NCBI RefSeq assembly: GCF_900110575.1
Contig: NZ_FOEF01000004.1
Coordinates: 248,001-312,000 of the forward strand
Source: Amycolatopsis saalfeldensis
GTDB taxonomy: Bacteria; Actinomycetota; Actinomycetes; Mycobacteriales; Pseudonocardiaceae
Direction: 5' to 3'
Length of the DNA: 64,000 bases
Positions within the stretch are counted from its first letter, which is position 1; the number at the start of each line of letters is the position of its first letter. The notes beneath the pieces are model-generated. The model was not told the DNA's origin. It worked only from the letters and a program-made list of their open reading frames with translations, and did not search any database. Below, one piece after another: positions 51,354 to 60,106 of this stretch. Made by a program: the position numbers and the translations under genes.

Positions 51354-51710
51354 GTGGCACTGTCCGAAGTGGACCGGCGGTCGAGGGCGCCCTCCAGCGC
51401 CGGGCGCAGCAGCATCGCGTGTTCGCCGAGCTGGCTGCCGCTGGACCGCCGCCTTCGCACGGCTGAGACCAGTGCGGACCGTGCGCGCGCCGGCGACCAG
51501 GACTTCGGTTACCTGCTGCGCAACGCCGTGGTCGGCGACCGCTGGGCGCGCAAGCTGCACGAGACGTACGAGGCCCGGCTGGACGAGGTCGAGGCGGCCG
51601 CGCTGACCGGCGCGGTGCAGGCCGCGCTCGAGGCCAACCTCGACCAAGCCGGCCGCCCCCGCGTCCGAGCTGGCGCTGGCCACCGTGCGCGGTTCCTGCC
51701 CACGGAGTGA
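51354..51710 (+). CDS. Doubtful small frame, possibly a gene remnant
   Basis: 118 codons from a GTG at 51354. Only the middle (LLRNAVVGDRWARKLHETYE and ARLDEVEAAALTGAVQAALE) has the codon bias and helical character of a real protein; the start and the end look random, and the second half may continue in another frame. I do not recognise a family. It may be the leftover of a deleted gene. Nothing else is seen between the DUF5994 gene and the lipoprotein gene. Confidence 0.3.
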   Translation: MALSEVDRRSRAPSSAGRSSIACSPSWLPLDRRLRTAETSADRARAGDQDFGYLLRNAVVGDRWARKLHETYEARLDEVEAAALTGAVQAALEANLDQAGRPRVRAGAGHRARFLPTE

Positions 51711-51716
51711 GCCGGC

Positions 51717-52214
51717 TCAGCCGGTGCCGCATCCCACCTGGGTGGCGGTCAGGTCGGGGCCGGCGACGGTGATGCCGCCGGTACGGACGAACTGGCCCTC
51801 GGCCGTCAGCGCCGCGATCGTCGTGCAGGCGATCTGGCTCAGGCCGTCCGTGCTCAGCTTCCGCAGCGGGTAGGGCACGGTGACCGTCGGGGTGCCGTCG
51901 GCGGAGGTGATCTCGACCTGCGGGCTGACGCCGGTGGGCAGCTGCGAGACGTAACCCGACTTCTGCTCTTCGTCGCTCGGCCCGGTGAAGAGCTGCGCCA
52001 GCGCGACCTCCGGGGTCCTCGTCCCCGGCCACGAACGTTGCACGGGGGCGAGCTGCCCGTCCAGCAGGAAGTACAGCGTCAGCAGGTCGAACCGGGAGCC
52101 GGACACCGCCGGCGCGGGCCCGGCCGGGATGACGCCGGTGGGCTGGACGCCGCAGCCCGCGGCCAGCAGCGCGACGGCGGCCAGTGCGGTGAGTGTCCTT
52201 CTGCGCAGCTTCAT
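51717..52214 (-). CDS. Lipoprotein, GerMN-like, in a two-component operon
   Basis: 165 residues. A lipoprotein signal ends in the lipobox LLAAGC (Cys21), so the protein is anchored outside the membrane. The mature part (LTLYFLLDGQLAPVQRSW, EVALAQLFTGPSDEEQKSG, LPTGVSPQVEITSADGTPTV) resembles the GerMN/LpqB-type sporulation-germination domain. It overlaps the histidine kinase stop by 4 nt (ATGA). A lipoprotein encoded with an envelope-sensing kinase often tunes the sensor, as CseA does in Streptomyces; this is an inference here. Confidence 0.88.
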   Translation of the reverse strand: MKLRRRTLTALAAVALLAAGCGVQPTGVIPAGPAPAVSGSRFDLLTLYFLLDGQLAPVQRSWPGTRTPEVALAQLFTGPSDEEQKSGYVSQLPTGVSPQVEITSADGTPTVTVPYPLRKLSTDGLSQIACTTIAALTAEGQFVRTGGITVAGPDLTATQVGCGTG

Positions 52215-53653
52215 CGAGGCTCCGGGGGACGGGCGCGGCGCGGCAGGCGCAGCACGAACCGGGCGCCGTCGAGGGTGTTGCCCGCCTCGATGTCGCCGCC
52301 GTGCAGGCGCGCGTTCTCGCGGGCGATCGACAGGCCGAGCCCGCTGCCTTCGGACCGGGCGCGCGAGCTGTCCGCCTTGGTGAACCGGTCGAACACGTGC
52401 GGCAGCACCTCGGCCGGGATGCCGGGGCCGTGGTCGGTGACCGCCAGCGTGACCGTCGTCCCGTCGCTGCCCAGCCGGACCTCGACCGGCGGCTCGCCGT
52501 GGCGCAGTGCGTTGCCGACCAGGTTGGCGACCACGATGTCGAGCCGCCTCGGGTCGAGCGTCGCGACGATGCCGGCGGGCAGGTCCGTCACGATGCCGTC
52601 CGCGGCGGACCAGCCGCGGGCGCCGATGCTGTCGGCCACCGCCGTGGCCACGTCCCACTCGTCCAGCCGCAGCTCGGCGCGGCCGGCGTCGAACCGCGAG
52701 ATCTCGACCAGGTCCTGCACGAGCCGGGTCAGCCGCCGGGTCTCCGCCGACACCAGCCGCGCGGCGACGGCGGTGTCCGCGGGCAGCTGCTCGGCGTCCT
52801 CGTCCAGCACGTCGGTGACGGCGTTCATCGCGGCCAGCGGCGTGCGCAGCTCATGGGAGACGTCGGCGACGAACCGGCGTGCGTCCGCCTCCATCGCCCG
52901 CAGCGAGCCGACGGTCCGCTCCAGCTCGGCCGCGGTGCTGTTGAACGTGGTGACCAGCTCGGCCAGCTCGTCGGAGCCCTTCGCGGGCAGCCGGACGTCG
53001 AGCTGGCCGTGGCCGAGCTTGCGGGCCGCGGTGTTGAGCGCGCGCACCGGCCGCAGCACCTGCCGGGCCGCGAGCAGCGCCAGCGCCACCGCGATCGGCA
53101 GCGCCAGTGCCGCCGTCTGCCAGGCCCGGACGGCGAGCTGGTTGATCGAATCCTCCTGCGCGGTCAGCCAGACCCACGCGTAGACCTCGACGCCGGTGTG
53201 CTCCGTCGCGCCGGCGGCGGTCTGCTCCAGCACCGGCATGCCGATGAACAGCATCGGGATCCCTTCCTCGGTCACCCGCTGGAACTGGACGGTCTCGCCG
53301 GCGGCCACGGCCCGGCGCAACTCGGCCGGCACGGCCTGCGGCGTGAAATTGCTGCCCCCGGTCAGATCCCGGTAGACGACGATGGGGTTGCCCTTGAGGT
53401 TCTTCAGATTGTTCGCGAACCGGTCGAGCTGCGCCTGGTCCGGGGGCAGCCGGAGCTGCGGGAGGTAGACGGTGACTTGATCGCGCAGCTGGGTCATCGC
53501 CGGGTCCTGCACCCCGGACAGGATAGTGGTGCGGGCCGACACGTAACTCGCGCCCGCCGCCGCGGCCGCGCCCACCAGCGTCATCGCCGCGAACGAGAGC
53601 ACCAGCCGGGGCCGCAGCCCGGCCAGCCACTGCCGTAACCGGTGGGCTTTCAC
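52211..53653 (-). CDS. Sensor histidine kinase, AfsQ2-like
   Basis: 480 residues, GTG complementary to 53651-53653. A first membrane helix (residues about 15-40), an extracytoplasmic sensor of about 140 residues, a second helix (about 180-200), HAMP (PVRALNTAARKLGHGQLDVR), then the dimerisation box FVADVSHELRTPLAAM with the phosphorylated histidine, and the ATPase domain with NLVGNALRHG, DHGPGIP and GSGLGLSIA. It phosphorylates the regulator encoded 13 bp upstream. Similarity of that regulator to AfsQ1 suggests an AfsQ2 equivalent, a nutrient or envelope sensor in Streptomyces. Confidence 0.94.
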   Translation of the reverse strand: MKAHRLRQWLAGLRPRLVLSFAAMTLVGAAAAAGASYVSARTTILSGVQDPAMTQLRDQVTVYLPQLRLPPDQAQLDRFANNLKNLKGNPIVVYRDLTGGSNFTPQAVPAELRRAVAAGETVQFQRVTEEGIPMLFIGMPVLEQTAAGATEHTGVEVYAWVWLTAQEDSINQLAVRAWQTAALALPIAVALALLAARQVLRPVRALNTAARKLGHGQLDVRLPAKGSDELAELVTTFNSTAAELERTVGSLRAMEADARRFVADVSHELRTPLAAMNAVTDVLDEDAEQLPADTAVAARLVSAETRRLTRLVQDLVEISRFDAGRAELRLDEWDVATAVADSIGARGWSAADGIVTDLPAGIVATLDPRRLDIVVANLVGNALRHGEPPVEVRLGSDGTTVTLAVTDHGPGIPAEVLPHVFDRFTKADSSRARSEGSGLGLSIARENARLHGGDIEAGNTLDGARFVLRLPRRARPPEPR

Positions 53654-53666
53654 CAGCGGCGCCGGT

Positions 53667-54353
53667 TCACGAGCGGCCGAAGCGGTAGCCGAACCCGCGC
53701 ACGGTCTGCACGTGGTCCGGCCGGGCCGGCACGTCCTCGATCTTCGAGCGCAGCCGCTGGATGCAGGCGTCCACCAGGCGGGAGTCGCCGAGGTAGTCGT
53801 GCTCCCAGACGGCCGTGAGGATCTGCTGGCGGCTGTGCACCTGCCCGGGCGTGCGCGAAAGCTCCAGCAGCAGCTTCAGCTCGGTGGGGGTGAGCGCGAC
53901 CGGCTCGCCGCGTTTGGTCACCTGCATCCCGGCGCGGTCGATGACCAGGTCGCCGTGCTGTTCGGCGTCCTTCTCGCGGGCGTCGTGGTCGGCGGTGGCG
54001 CGGCGCAGCACGGCCCGGATCCGCGCGTCCAGCACCCGCGGCTCGACCGGCTTGACCACGTAGTCGTCGGCGCCCGCCTCCAGCCCGGCGACGATGTCGA
54101 AGTCGTCGCTGCGGGCGGTGAGCATGATGATCGGGATCTGCCCGGCGGCCCGGATCCGGCGGCAGGTCTCGAACCCGTCCATGCCGGGCAGCATCAGGTC
54201 CAGCACCACGATGTCCGGCCCCCGTTCGGCCACGATCTCCAGGCCCCGCTCCCCGGTGCCGGCCGTGTGCACGGTGTGGCCCTGGCGGCGCAGGGCCAGC
54301 TCCAGTCCCTCGCGCACGGACGCGTCGTCTTCGATCACCAGGAGCTCCACCAC
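53667..54353 (-). CDS. OmpR-family response regulator, AfsQ1-like
   Basis: 228 residues from the GTG complementary to 54351-54353; a GTG 3 nt downstream or an ATG at 54362 are alternatives. Receiver domain: LLVIEDDASVREGLELAL, phosphorylated Asp in DIVVLDLMLPGMDGFETC, LTARSDD, and lysine in DDYVVKPVEP. DNA-binding domain: LTPTELKLLLELSRTPGQV, WEHDYLGDSRLVDACIQRLR, VQTVRGFGYRFG. The sequence follows Streptomyces AfsQ1 closely as I recall it. AfsQ1 links nitrogen and antibiotic control; the regulon here is unknown. Confidence 0.94.
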   Translation of the reverse strand: MVELLVIEDDASVREGLELALRRQGHTVHTAGTGERGLEIVAERGPDIVVLDLMLPGMDGFETCRRIRAAGQIPIIMLTARSDDFDIVAGLEAGADDYVVKPVEPRVLDARIRAVLRRATADHDAREKDAEQHGDLVIDRAGMQVTKRGEPVALTPTELKLLLELSRTPGQVHSRQQILTAVWEHDYLGDSRLVDACIQRLRSKIEDVPARPDHVQTVRGFGYRFGRS

Positions 54354-54464
54354 CCGGCACATTATTCGGAACGGCGGGTTCCGGAGCCAACCGGGGCGGT
54401 TCTGTAGCGAAACCATGACACTGCTCTGACGGGACCGAGAAAAGCCGCGCCGAGACTCGCGGAC

Positions 54465-55370
54465 ATGGTTGTGATGTTCTCCGAAACACCTTCGGCCACC
54501 TCGTCCACCGCCCCGCGCCACGCACTGGTGACCGCGGCCGCGTCACGGACCGTCCTGCTGATCGCCGCCGCGGCCGGCTGCGCGGTGGCGTTCGTCGTGG
54601 CGTACCTGCTTTTCGTGCGCACGGCTTCGGGGCAGCAGGCGGAAAACGGCGTGGTGCGCAGCGCCCAGTCCAGTCGCCGGTCCACTGTGGACTGGGCTGC
54701 CCCGTTGCAGCACGCCGACCTGGTGGTCGCGCTCGGCGGGGTCGCGGTGCTGGTGCTGGCCATCGCGCTGGCGCGCCGCCGCTTCGCGCTCGGGGTCACC
54801 GCGCTGGTGCTGCTGGGCACCCCGATGCTGGCCGCGCAGCTGCTCAAGATCTACGTGCTCGACCGGCCCGGCCTGAACGACGGGTCGGCGGTCGCGAGCC
54901 ACAACAGCTTCCCGAGCGGGCACGTCAGCGCGGCCACGGCGGTGGTGCTCGCGCTGGGCGTGGTGCTGCCCGCCCGGTTCCGCACCTGGGTGCTCGCCGG
55001 GGGTTCGCTCGGCGTCGCCTGGGTCGCCGCGGCGACCGTCGCGCTGGGCTGGCACCGGCTCTCCGACACCGTCGGCGGCTGCCTGCTGGTCGCCGCCGTG
55101 GTGTGCGCCGGCGCGGCGGTCGTCTCGGCCCGCCGCCCGGACGCCACGGGGGTGGCGCCGGTCCCGGTGCTGGTCACGCTGCTCGCGCCGTCGGCCCTCG
55201 TGCTGGGCGGCTACGCGGTGCTGGCCACCGCCACCTCGGCCGCCGCGCAGTTCGTCGCCGCCATGGTGCTGGCCGCGGCCTGCTCGGCCGCGGTGGTCCT
55301 GCTCGTCGCCGGCCCGCTCCGGCGCGTCAACTTCGACCCGGCACGCGCGGGTTCGCGGCTGAGCCGCTGA
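54465..55370 (+). CDS. PAP2-family membrane phosphatase
   Basis: 301 residues from the ATG at 54465 (or the ATG at 54474). Six or more membrane helices. The type 2 phosphatidic acid phosphatase motifs appear in order: KIYVLDRPGLND (motif 1), SFPSGHVSA (motif 2) and GWHRLSDTVGG (motif 3), with the active-site histidines facing the outer side. Such enzymes dephosphorylate undecaprenyl pyrophosphate or phosphatidic acid. A cytoplasmic N-terminal tail precedes the first helix. It is divergent to the response regulator gene. Confidence 0.92.
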   Translation: MVVMFSETPSATSSTAPRHALVTAAASRTVLLIAAAAGCAVAFVVAYLLFVRTASGQQAENGVVRSAQSSRRSTVDWAAPLQHADLVVALGGVAVLVLAIALARRRFALGVTALVLLGTPMLAAQLLKIYVLDRPGLNDGSAVASHNSFPSGHVSAATAVVLALGVVLPARFRTWVLAGGSLGVAWVAAATVALGWHRLSDTVGGCLLVAAVVCAGAAVVSARRPDATGVAPVPVLVTLLAPSALVLGGYAVLATATSAAAQFVAAMVLAAACSAAVVLLVAGPLRRVNFDPARAGSRLSR

Positions 55371-55415
55371 CCGGCGCCGCGCTATCGTCACAGGCGCGGA
55401 GTGAGGTGAGGAGAA

Positions 55416-56285
55416 GTGGACGCGCGGCAGCTGGAGTACTTCCTCGCGGTGGTGGACCACAGCGGGATGAACCGCGCCGCGTCGGCGCTCCACGTCGCGC
55501 AGCCCTCGTTGTCGCAATCGGTCCGGGCGCTGGAACGCGACCTGGGCACCGCCCTGTTCGACCGCGTCGGCCGCCGGCTGGTGCTCACGCAGGCGGGCCA
55601 CGCGCTGATCGAGCCCGCGCGCCAGGTGGTGCGGGGGCTGGCGGCCGCCCGGGCCAGCGTGGACTCGGTGGCCGGGCTGGAGGTCGGCCGGGTCGAAGTG
55701 GCCGCGATGCCGTCGCAGGCGGTCGAGCCGCTGGGCGGGATGATCCGCCGGTTCACCCGCCGCCACCCCGGCCTGTCGGTGGCCGTGCGCGCCGCGTTCA
55801 CCCCCGCCGAGGTGCTCGCCCTGGTGCGCGGCGGCGCCACCGAGATCGGGCTCGCCGCCGGGCCGGAGCCGCTCACCGCGGCCGGGGTCGAGGTCGTCCC
55901 GCTGGGCCGGCAGCGGTTCGTGCTGGTCGCGCCGGCCGGCGCGCCGTTCGACGGGACCGTGGTGCGCCACGGGGACCTGGCCGGGCAGCGGATGATCGTC
56001 GGGCAGCCCGGCACCGGGATGCGCCGGCTGGTCGACGACCTCCGCGCGGGCGGGGTGGACCTGGTCGACGTGGTCGAGACCGAGCACCGCGAGGCCATCC
56101 TGCCGCTCGTGCTGGGCGGCGTGGGCGTCGCGCTGCTCGCCGACTCGTGGGCGCCGCTGGCCGAGCGGGCCGGGGCCCGGGTGCTCGACCTCGACCCGCC
56201 CGCGTACCTGCACCTCGCGCTGCTGCACCGCGCCTCGGGGCTGACCCCGCCGGCGCAGGCCTTCCTCGCCTGCGCGAGGGACTGA
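55416..56285 (+). CDS. LysR-family transcriptional regulator
   Basis: 289 residues, GTG at 55416 after GAGGAGAA; TATCGT at 55382-55387 is a likely -10. The N-terminal helix-turn-helix is MDARQLEYFLAVVDHSGMNR then AASALHVAQPSLSQSVRALE. The C-terminal effector domain is periplasmic-binding-protein-like (AFTPAEVLALVRGGATEIGL, EREAILPLVLGG-type region). LysR genes usually stand divergent to their targets; here the probable target, the dehydrogenase 73 bp downstream, is in the same direction. Confidence 0.93.
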   Translation: MDARQLEYFLAVVDHSGMNRAASALHVAQPSLSQSVRALERDLGTALFDRVGRRLVLTQAGHALIEPARQVVRGLAAARASVDSVAGLEVGRVEVAAMPSQAVEPLGGMIRRFTRRHPGLSVAVRAAFTPAEVLALVRGGATEIGLAAGPEPLTAAGVEVVPLGRQRFVLVAPAGAPFDGTVVRHGDLAGQRMIVGQPGTGMRRLVDDLRAGGVDLVDVVETEHREAILPLVLGGVGVALLADSWAPLAERAGARVLDLDPPAYLHLALLHRASGLTPPAQAFLACARD

Positions 56286-56357
56286 TAGGCCCGGCCGATA
56301 AGCCGGGCCGTGATCAGGTCTTGGACGCCGCCCGGCCCGCGCTGGTGGCATGGGGGC

Positions 56358-57422
56358 ATGACCAACCACCGCATCGCCCTGATCCCCGGTGACGGGATCG
56401 GCCGCGAGGTGACCCCGGCGGCGTGCGCCGTGCTCGACGCGGTCGGGGCCCGCCACGGCATCACCTTCGCCTACGACGAGTTCGACTGGTCCTGCGCGCG
56501 TTACCTCGCCGAGGGCGCGATGATGCCCGCCGACGGGCTCGACCGCGTCCGCCACCACGACGCGATCTTCCTCGGCGCCGTCGGGCAGCCCGGCGTGCCC
56601 GACCACGTTTCGTTGTGGGGCTTGCTGATCCCGCTGCGCCGCGGCTTTCGCCAGTACGTCAACCTGCGGCCGATCCGCGTGTTCGAAGGGGTCGAGAGCC
56701 CGGTGCGCGCGGCGCGGCCCGGCGAGGTGGACCTGGTGGTGGTGCGGGAAAACGTCGAGGGGGAGTACAGCGAGATCGGCGGCCGGCTGAACCGCGGCTT
56801 CCCGGACGAGCTGGCCGTGCAGGAGGCGGTGTTCACCCGCGCCGGCGTGACTCGGGTGGTCGACTACGCGCTGGGCCTCGCCGAACAGCGCGGCGGGCGG
56901 CTGACGTCGGCGACGAAGTCCAACGGCATCGTGCACACCCTGCCGTTCTGGGACGAGCTGGTGGCCGAGCGCGCCGCCGCCCGGCCCGGGGTGGCGGTCG
57001 AGTCCGAGCACATCGACGCGCTCGCCGCGAAGCTGGTGCTGGACCCGGCGCGGTTCGACGTGATCGTCGGGTCGAACCTGTTCGGCGACATCCTGAGCGA
57101 CCTCGCGGCCGCCGTCGCGGGCGGCATCGGCATGGCGCCCGCGGCCAACATCAACCCCGGGCGCGAGCACCCGTCGATGTTCGAGCCGGTGCACGGGTCC
57201 GCGCCGGACATCGCCGGGCGCGGGATCGCGAACCCGGTCGGCGCGATCTGGACCGCCGCGATGCTGCTGGCGCACCTCGGCCACGCCGACGCCGCCGCCG
57301 AGGTCGAGTCGGCGATCGCGGACGTGTTCGCGAAAACCGCGCTGCGGACGCCGGATCTGGGCGGCAGCGCCACTACCGTTTCGTTCACCCGCGCGGTGCT
57401 CGACGCCGCCGGGGTGGGCTGA
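56358..57422 (+). CDS. Tartrate dehydrogenase / D-malate dehydrogenase family
   Basis: 354 residues, ATG at 56358. A member of the isocitrate/isopropylmalate dehydrogenase superfamily: IALIPGDGIGREVTPAA, NLRPIRVFEGVESP, VVVRENVEGEYSEIGGRL (the ENVEGEYS form is that of tartrate/D-malate enzymes), TSATKSNGI, DVIVGSNLFGDILSDLAAAV with the metal-binding aspartates, and FEPVHGSAPDIAGRGIANP. It decarboxylates D-malate or tartrate-like acids with NAD+ and a divalent cation. Control by the preceding LysR protein is likely. Confidence 0.93.
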   Translation: MTNHRIALIPGDGIGREVTPAACAVLDAVGARHGITFAYDEFDWSCARYLAEGAMMPADGLDRVRHHDAIFLGAVGQPGVPDHVSLWGLLIPLRRGFRQYVNLRPIRVFEGVESPVRAARPGEVDLVVVRENVEGEYSEIGGRLNRGFPDELAVQEAVFTRAGVTRVVDYALGLAEQRGGRLTSATKSNGIVHTLPFWDELVAERAAARPGVAVESEHIDALAAKLVLDPARFDVIVGSNLFGDILSDLAAAVAGGIGMAPAANINPGREHPSMFEPVHGSAPDIAGRGIANPVGAIWTAAMLLAHLGHADAAAEVESAIADVFAKTALRTPDLGGSATTVSFTRAVLDAAGVG

Positions 57423-57449
57423 GGTGTTGTCCGAGCCGGAGGTGTGCCG

Positions 57450-58334
57450 ATGAGTGTCCCGCTGCCCAGTCCGTTCGAGCACCGGACGGTGGACGCCTGC
57501 GGTGTGCGGATCCACTGCGCGATCGGCGGTGAGGGCCCGCCTTTGCTGCTGCTGCACGGATATCCGCAGACGCACGTGATCTGGCACCACGTCGCCCCGG
57601 TGCTCGCGCGGCGGTTCACCGTGGTGGCCGCCGACCTGCGCGGCTACGGCGACAGCGACAAGCCCGCGCCCGGCCCGGACGACGCCGAGTACGCCAAGCG
57701 CGCGATGGCCGCCGACCAGGTGTCGCTGATGCGGGAGCTGGGCTTCGAGCGGTTCGCCGTGGCCGGGCACGACCGCGGCGGCCGGGTCGCGCACCGGATG
57801 GCGCTCGACCATCCCGCCGTCGTCAGCCGGCTGGCGGTGCTGGACATCGTGCCCACGCGGCACACCTTCGCCCACGCCGACGCCGCGTTCGGCCTCGGTT
57901 ACTACCACTGGTTCTTCCTGGCCGCGGGCCACGGGATCCCGGAACGCCTGATCAGCGGCGACCCGGAGTTCTGGATCCGCGCGCGGATGGGCGCCCGGCA
58001 CGCCGGCGGCACGGCGTTCGACCCCGCGGCGCTGGACGAGTACGTCCGCTGCTTCGACCCGGCCGCGATCGCGGCGTCCTGTTCGGACTATCGCGCGGCC
58101 ACCTCGATCGACCTGCGCCACGACGACGCCGACGCGGCGGCGGGCCGCCGGATCACCGTGCCGCTGCTGGCTTTGTGGGGCGAGCGCAGCTTCGTGGGCC
58201 GCAGCTACGACGTGCTCGACGTCTGGCGTGGTTATGCCGCCGACGTGCGTGGTCGCGCGTTGGCTTCGGATCACTACCTGCCGGAGGAGGCGCCGGTGGA
58301 CGTCGCGCGGGAGTTGGTGGAGTTCTTTGGCTGA
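57450..58334 (+). CDS. Alpha/beta hydrolase, haloacetate dehalogenase-like
   Basis: 294 residues, ATG at 57450 after GGAGG. Alpha/beta hydrolase with LLLLHGYPQTHVIW, ADLRGYGDSDKP, and FAVAGHDRGGRVAHRMAL, where the nucleophile position is Asp followed by Arg-Gly-Gly, as in haloacetate/fluoroacetate dehalogenases and epoxide hydrolases. LLALWGERSFVG holds the acid region and SDHYLPEEAP the catalytic histidine. Whether a halogenated acid is the true substrate is open. The last 127 bp are repeated, in decayed form, just downstream at 58396-58511. Confidence 0.9.
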   Translation: MSVPLPSPFEHRTVDACGVRIHCAIGGEGPPLLLLHGYPQTHVIWHHVAPVLARRFTVVAADLRGYGDSDKPAPGPDDAEYAKRAMAADQVSLMRELGFERFAVAGHDRGGRVAHRMALDHPAVVSRLAVLDIVPTRHTFAHADAAFGLGYYHWFFLAAGHGIPERLISGDPEFWIRARMGARHAGGTAFDPAALDEYVRCFDPAAIAASCSDYRAATSIDLRHDDADAAAGRRITVPLLALWGERSFVGRSYDVLDVWRGYAADVRGRALASDHYLPEEAPVDVARELVEFFG

Positions 58335-58586
58335 GCGGGGGTTCAGTGCGTCGGATTGCTGCGCGGCTTGATCCGCATGGTGAGTGGCGCCGGTGCGACG
58401 TGTTCGAGGTCTGGCGTGGTTATTCCGCCGACGTCCGCGGCCTCGGACCAATACTTGCCGGAGGAGGCGCCGGTGGACGTCGCGCGGGAGTTGGTGGAGT
58501 TTTTTGGCTGAGCGGGGGGCTCACCGTGCCGGATTCCCCCGCGGCCGGATCCGCACGGCGGGCAGCACCGGCGCCGGGATGCGCGG
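58208..58586. repeat. Tandem duplication covering the ends of two convergent genes
   Basis: Copy 1 starts at 58208 and copy 2 at 58396, 188 bp apart. Each copy holds the end of the hydrolase gene followed by an inverted end of the pirin gene. A core of about 65 bp (58281-58345 and 58458-58522) is identical except for one substitution in TTCTTTGG/TTTTTTGG and the last base or two. Copy 2 of the hydrolase tail lacks 11 bp and is out of frame; copy 1 of the pirin tail still reads APLTMRIKPRSNPTH and a stop. So each live gene uses one copy and the other copy is a relic. Confidence 0.88.
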
Positions 58587-59498
58587 CGCGCCCGGCACCT
58601 CGGGGATCGCGCCGAACTGGTCCGACCCGGACTGCCAGGCTTCGCGGAAGGCGACGACTTCCTCGTGCGTGCGGGCCACGAAGTTCCACCACATCAGGAT
58701 TTCCTCGCCGAACGGCGGACCGCCCAGCACCAGCACGCGCGCCGGGCCCTCGCCGGTGTTGGCCAGCTCCAGCTTGGCGGCGCCGGCGTCGAGGAAGCCC
58801 AGCTCGGTGCCGGCCAGTGCGGTGCCGGCGAAGGTGACCGACCCGGTGTCGACCAGTACGCCGTGCTCGAACGCCGGGTCGGCGTCAAGCGTGAGGCGCG
58901 CGCCCGGATCGAGGGTCAGCTCCGCGCCGAGCAGCGGTGTGAACGTCTCCACCGGCGAGGTCTCGCCCGCGAGCGTGCCGAGGAAGACCCGCGCGGTGGC
59001 GCCGTCGAGAACGGTGACCGGCGGGACGTGGTGCTGGAAGCCGCGGGCGGCGTGCCGGTGCTCGCCGGGCAGCGCGACCCAGAGCTGGACGCCGTGCAGC
59101 GTCGTGGTTTCCGGCGTGGAGACCTCGGAGTGGCAGATGCCGTGCCCGCCGGTCATCAGGTTCAGCTCGCCGGGCCGGACCATCGCGTGGGAGCCGAGGC
59201 TGTCCCGGTGCTCGATCTCGCCCGCGAAGAGCCAGCTGACGGTCTGCAGCCCGGTGTGCGGGTGCGAGCCGACGGCCATGCCGCCCGAAACGCGCGTGTC
59301 GTCCGGGCCGTAATGGTCGGCGAAGCACCAGGCGCCGATGAGGGAACGGCGGCGCTGCGGCAGCGTCCGGCGCACCGACATCGCCCGCACCCCGCCGAGC
59401 GGCACCTCGCGGGCCTCGAGGACCTGGACCCGGCCCGCTTCCCCGGCGGGGCCGGCGCCGCAGGTCAGCTCGCCGGGCGCGGCTTCGATGTTGCTCAT
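58521..59498 (-). CDS. Pirin family protein
   Basis: 325 residues. Bicupin of the pirin group. The metal-binding cupin holds DHYGPDDTRV, VGSHPHTGLQTVSWLFAGEIEHRDSLGS and GGHGICHSEVS, which provide the three histidines and a glutamate. The second cupin covers the C-terminal half (GEEILMWWNFVARTHEEV). Bacterial pirins can act as quercetin dioxygenases or as protein-binding regulators; the role here is unknown. The C-terminal tail PAVRIRPRGNPAR is matched by a diverged copy 190 bp beyond the stop. Confidence 0.93.
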   Translation of the reverse strand: MSNIEAAPGELTCGAGPAGEAGRVQVLEAREVPLGGVRAMSVRRTLPQRRRSLIGAWCFADHYGPDDTRVSGGMAVGSHPHTGLQTVSWLFAGEIEHRDSLGSHAMVRPGELNLMTGGHGICHSEVSTPETTTLHGVQLWVALPGEHRHAARGFQHHVPPVTVLDGATARVFLGTLAGETSPVETFTPLLGAELTLDPGARLTLDADPAFEHGVLVDTGSVTFAGTALAGTELGFLDAGAAKLELANTGEGPARVLVLGGPPFGEEILMWWNFVARTHEEVVAFREAWQSGSDQFGAIPEVPGAPRIPAPVLPAVRIRPRGNPAR

Positions 59499-59566
59499 CG
59501 CGGTGGACCTCCGGTGGTTGTCACGGCCTCGGCGATCACGTTAGCCGGAACTCCGATAATGGCGGC

Positions 59567-60106
59567 ATGAGCGTGGTGTTCGTGGACGGGTGGTACGGGC
59601 CGGATCCCGGCGACTGGCAGTCGGTGTGGGCGGATCGGCTGCCCGGTTCCTCGCGGGTGCTCCAGGACGACTGGGAGCACCCGGAGCGGGCGGGCTGGGT
59701 GGCTCGGCTGGACGAAGCCGTCGCCGCGCTCGCGGAGCCGCCCGTCCTGGTGGGGCACAGCCTGGGGGCGCTGACCGTGCTGCACTGGGTGGCCGCCGGC
59801 GCCGCCCGGCCGGTGCGGGGCGCGCTGCTCGTGACACCCGCCGACGTCGAGGAAAACCAGGAGCCGGCCCTCGCCGGCTTCGCCCCGATCCCGCGCGGGC
59901 GGCTGCCGTTCCCGTCGATCCTCGCCGCCAGCGCGAACGACCGGTGGATGTCGCCGGCCCGCGCCGCGTACTTCGCCGCGCAGTGGGGCGCCGAGTACGT
60001 GTCGATCGGCGAGGTCGGCCACCTGACCGGCGCGTACGGGCCGTGGCCGGACGGTGAGCCGTTGCTGGCTGGTCTCAGCGGAGGGCGAGCAGCCAGTCCA
60101 GCGTGA
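59567..60106 (+). CDS. RBBP9/YdeN-family serine hydrolase
   Basis: 179 residues. A small alpha/beta hydrolase: FVDGWYGPDPGDWQSVW at the start, the nucleophile elbow VGHSLGALT, LAASANDRWMSP with the catalytic Asp and IGEVGHLTGAYGPWP with the His. Short length without a lid is typical of this family (DUF1234/hydrolase_3). Substrate unknown. Its last 32 bp overlap the convergent hydrolase gene. Confidence 0.9.
   Translation: MSVVFVDGWYGPDPGDWQSVWADRLPGSSRVLQDDWEHPERAGWVARLDEAVAALAEPPVLVGHSLGALTVLHWVAAGAARPVRGALLVTPADVEENQEPALAGFAPIPRGRLPFPSILAASANDRWMSPARAAYFAAQWGAEYVSIGEVGHLTGAYGPWPDGEPLLAGLSGGRAASPA

Noticed and set aside
54543..58451. Minus-strand frame of 1302 codons across four genes
   Set aside because: It spans the PAP2, LysR, dehydrogenase and hydrolase genes and their gaps, has no domain and is rich in His, Arg and Gln as expected for a shadow.
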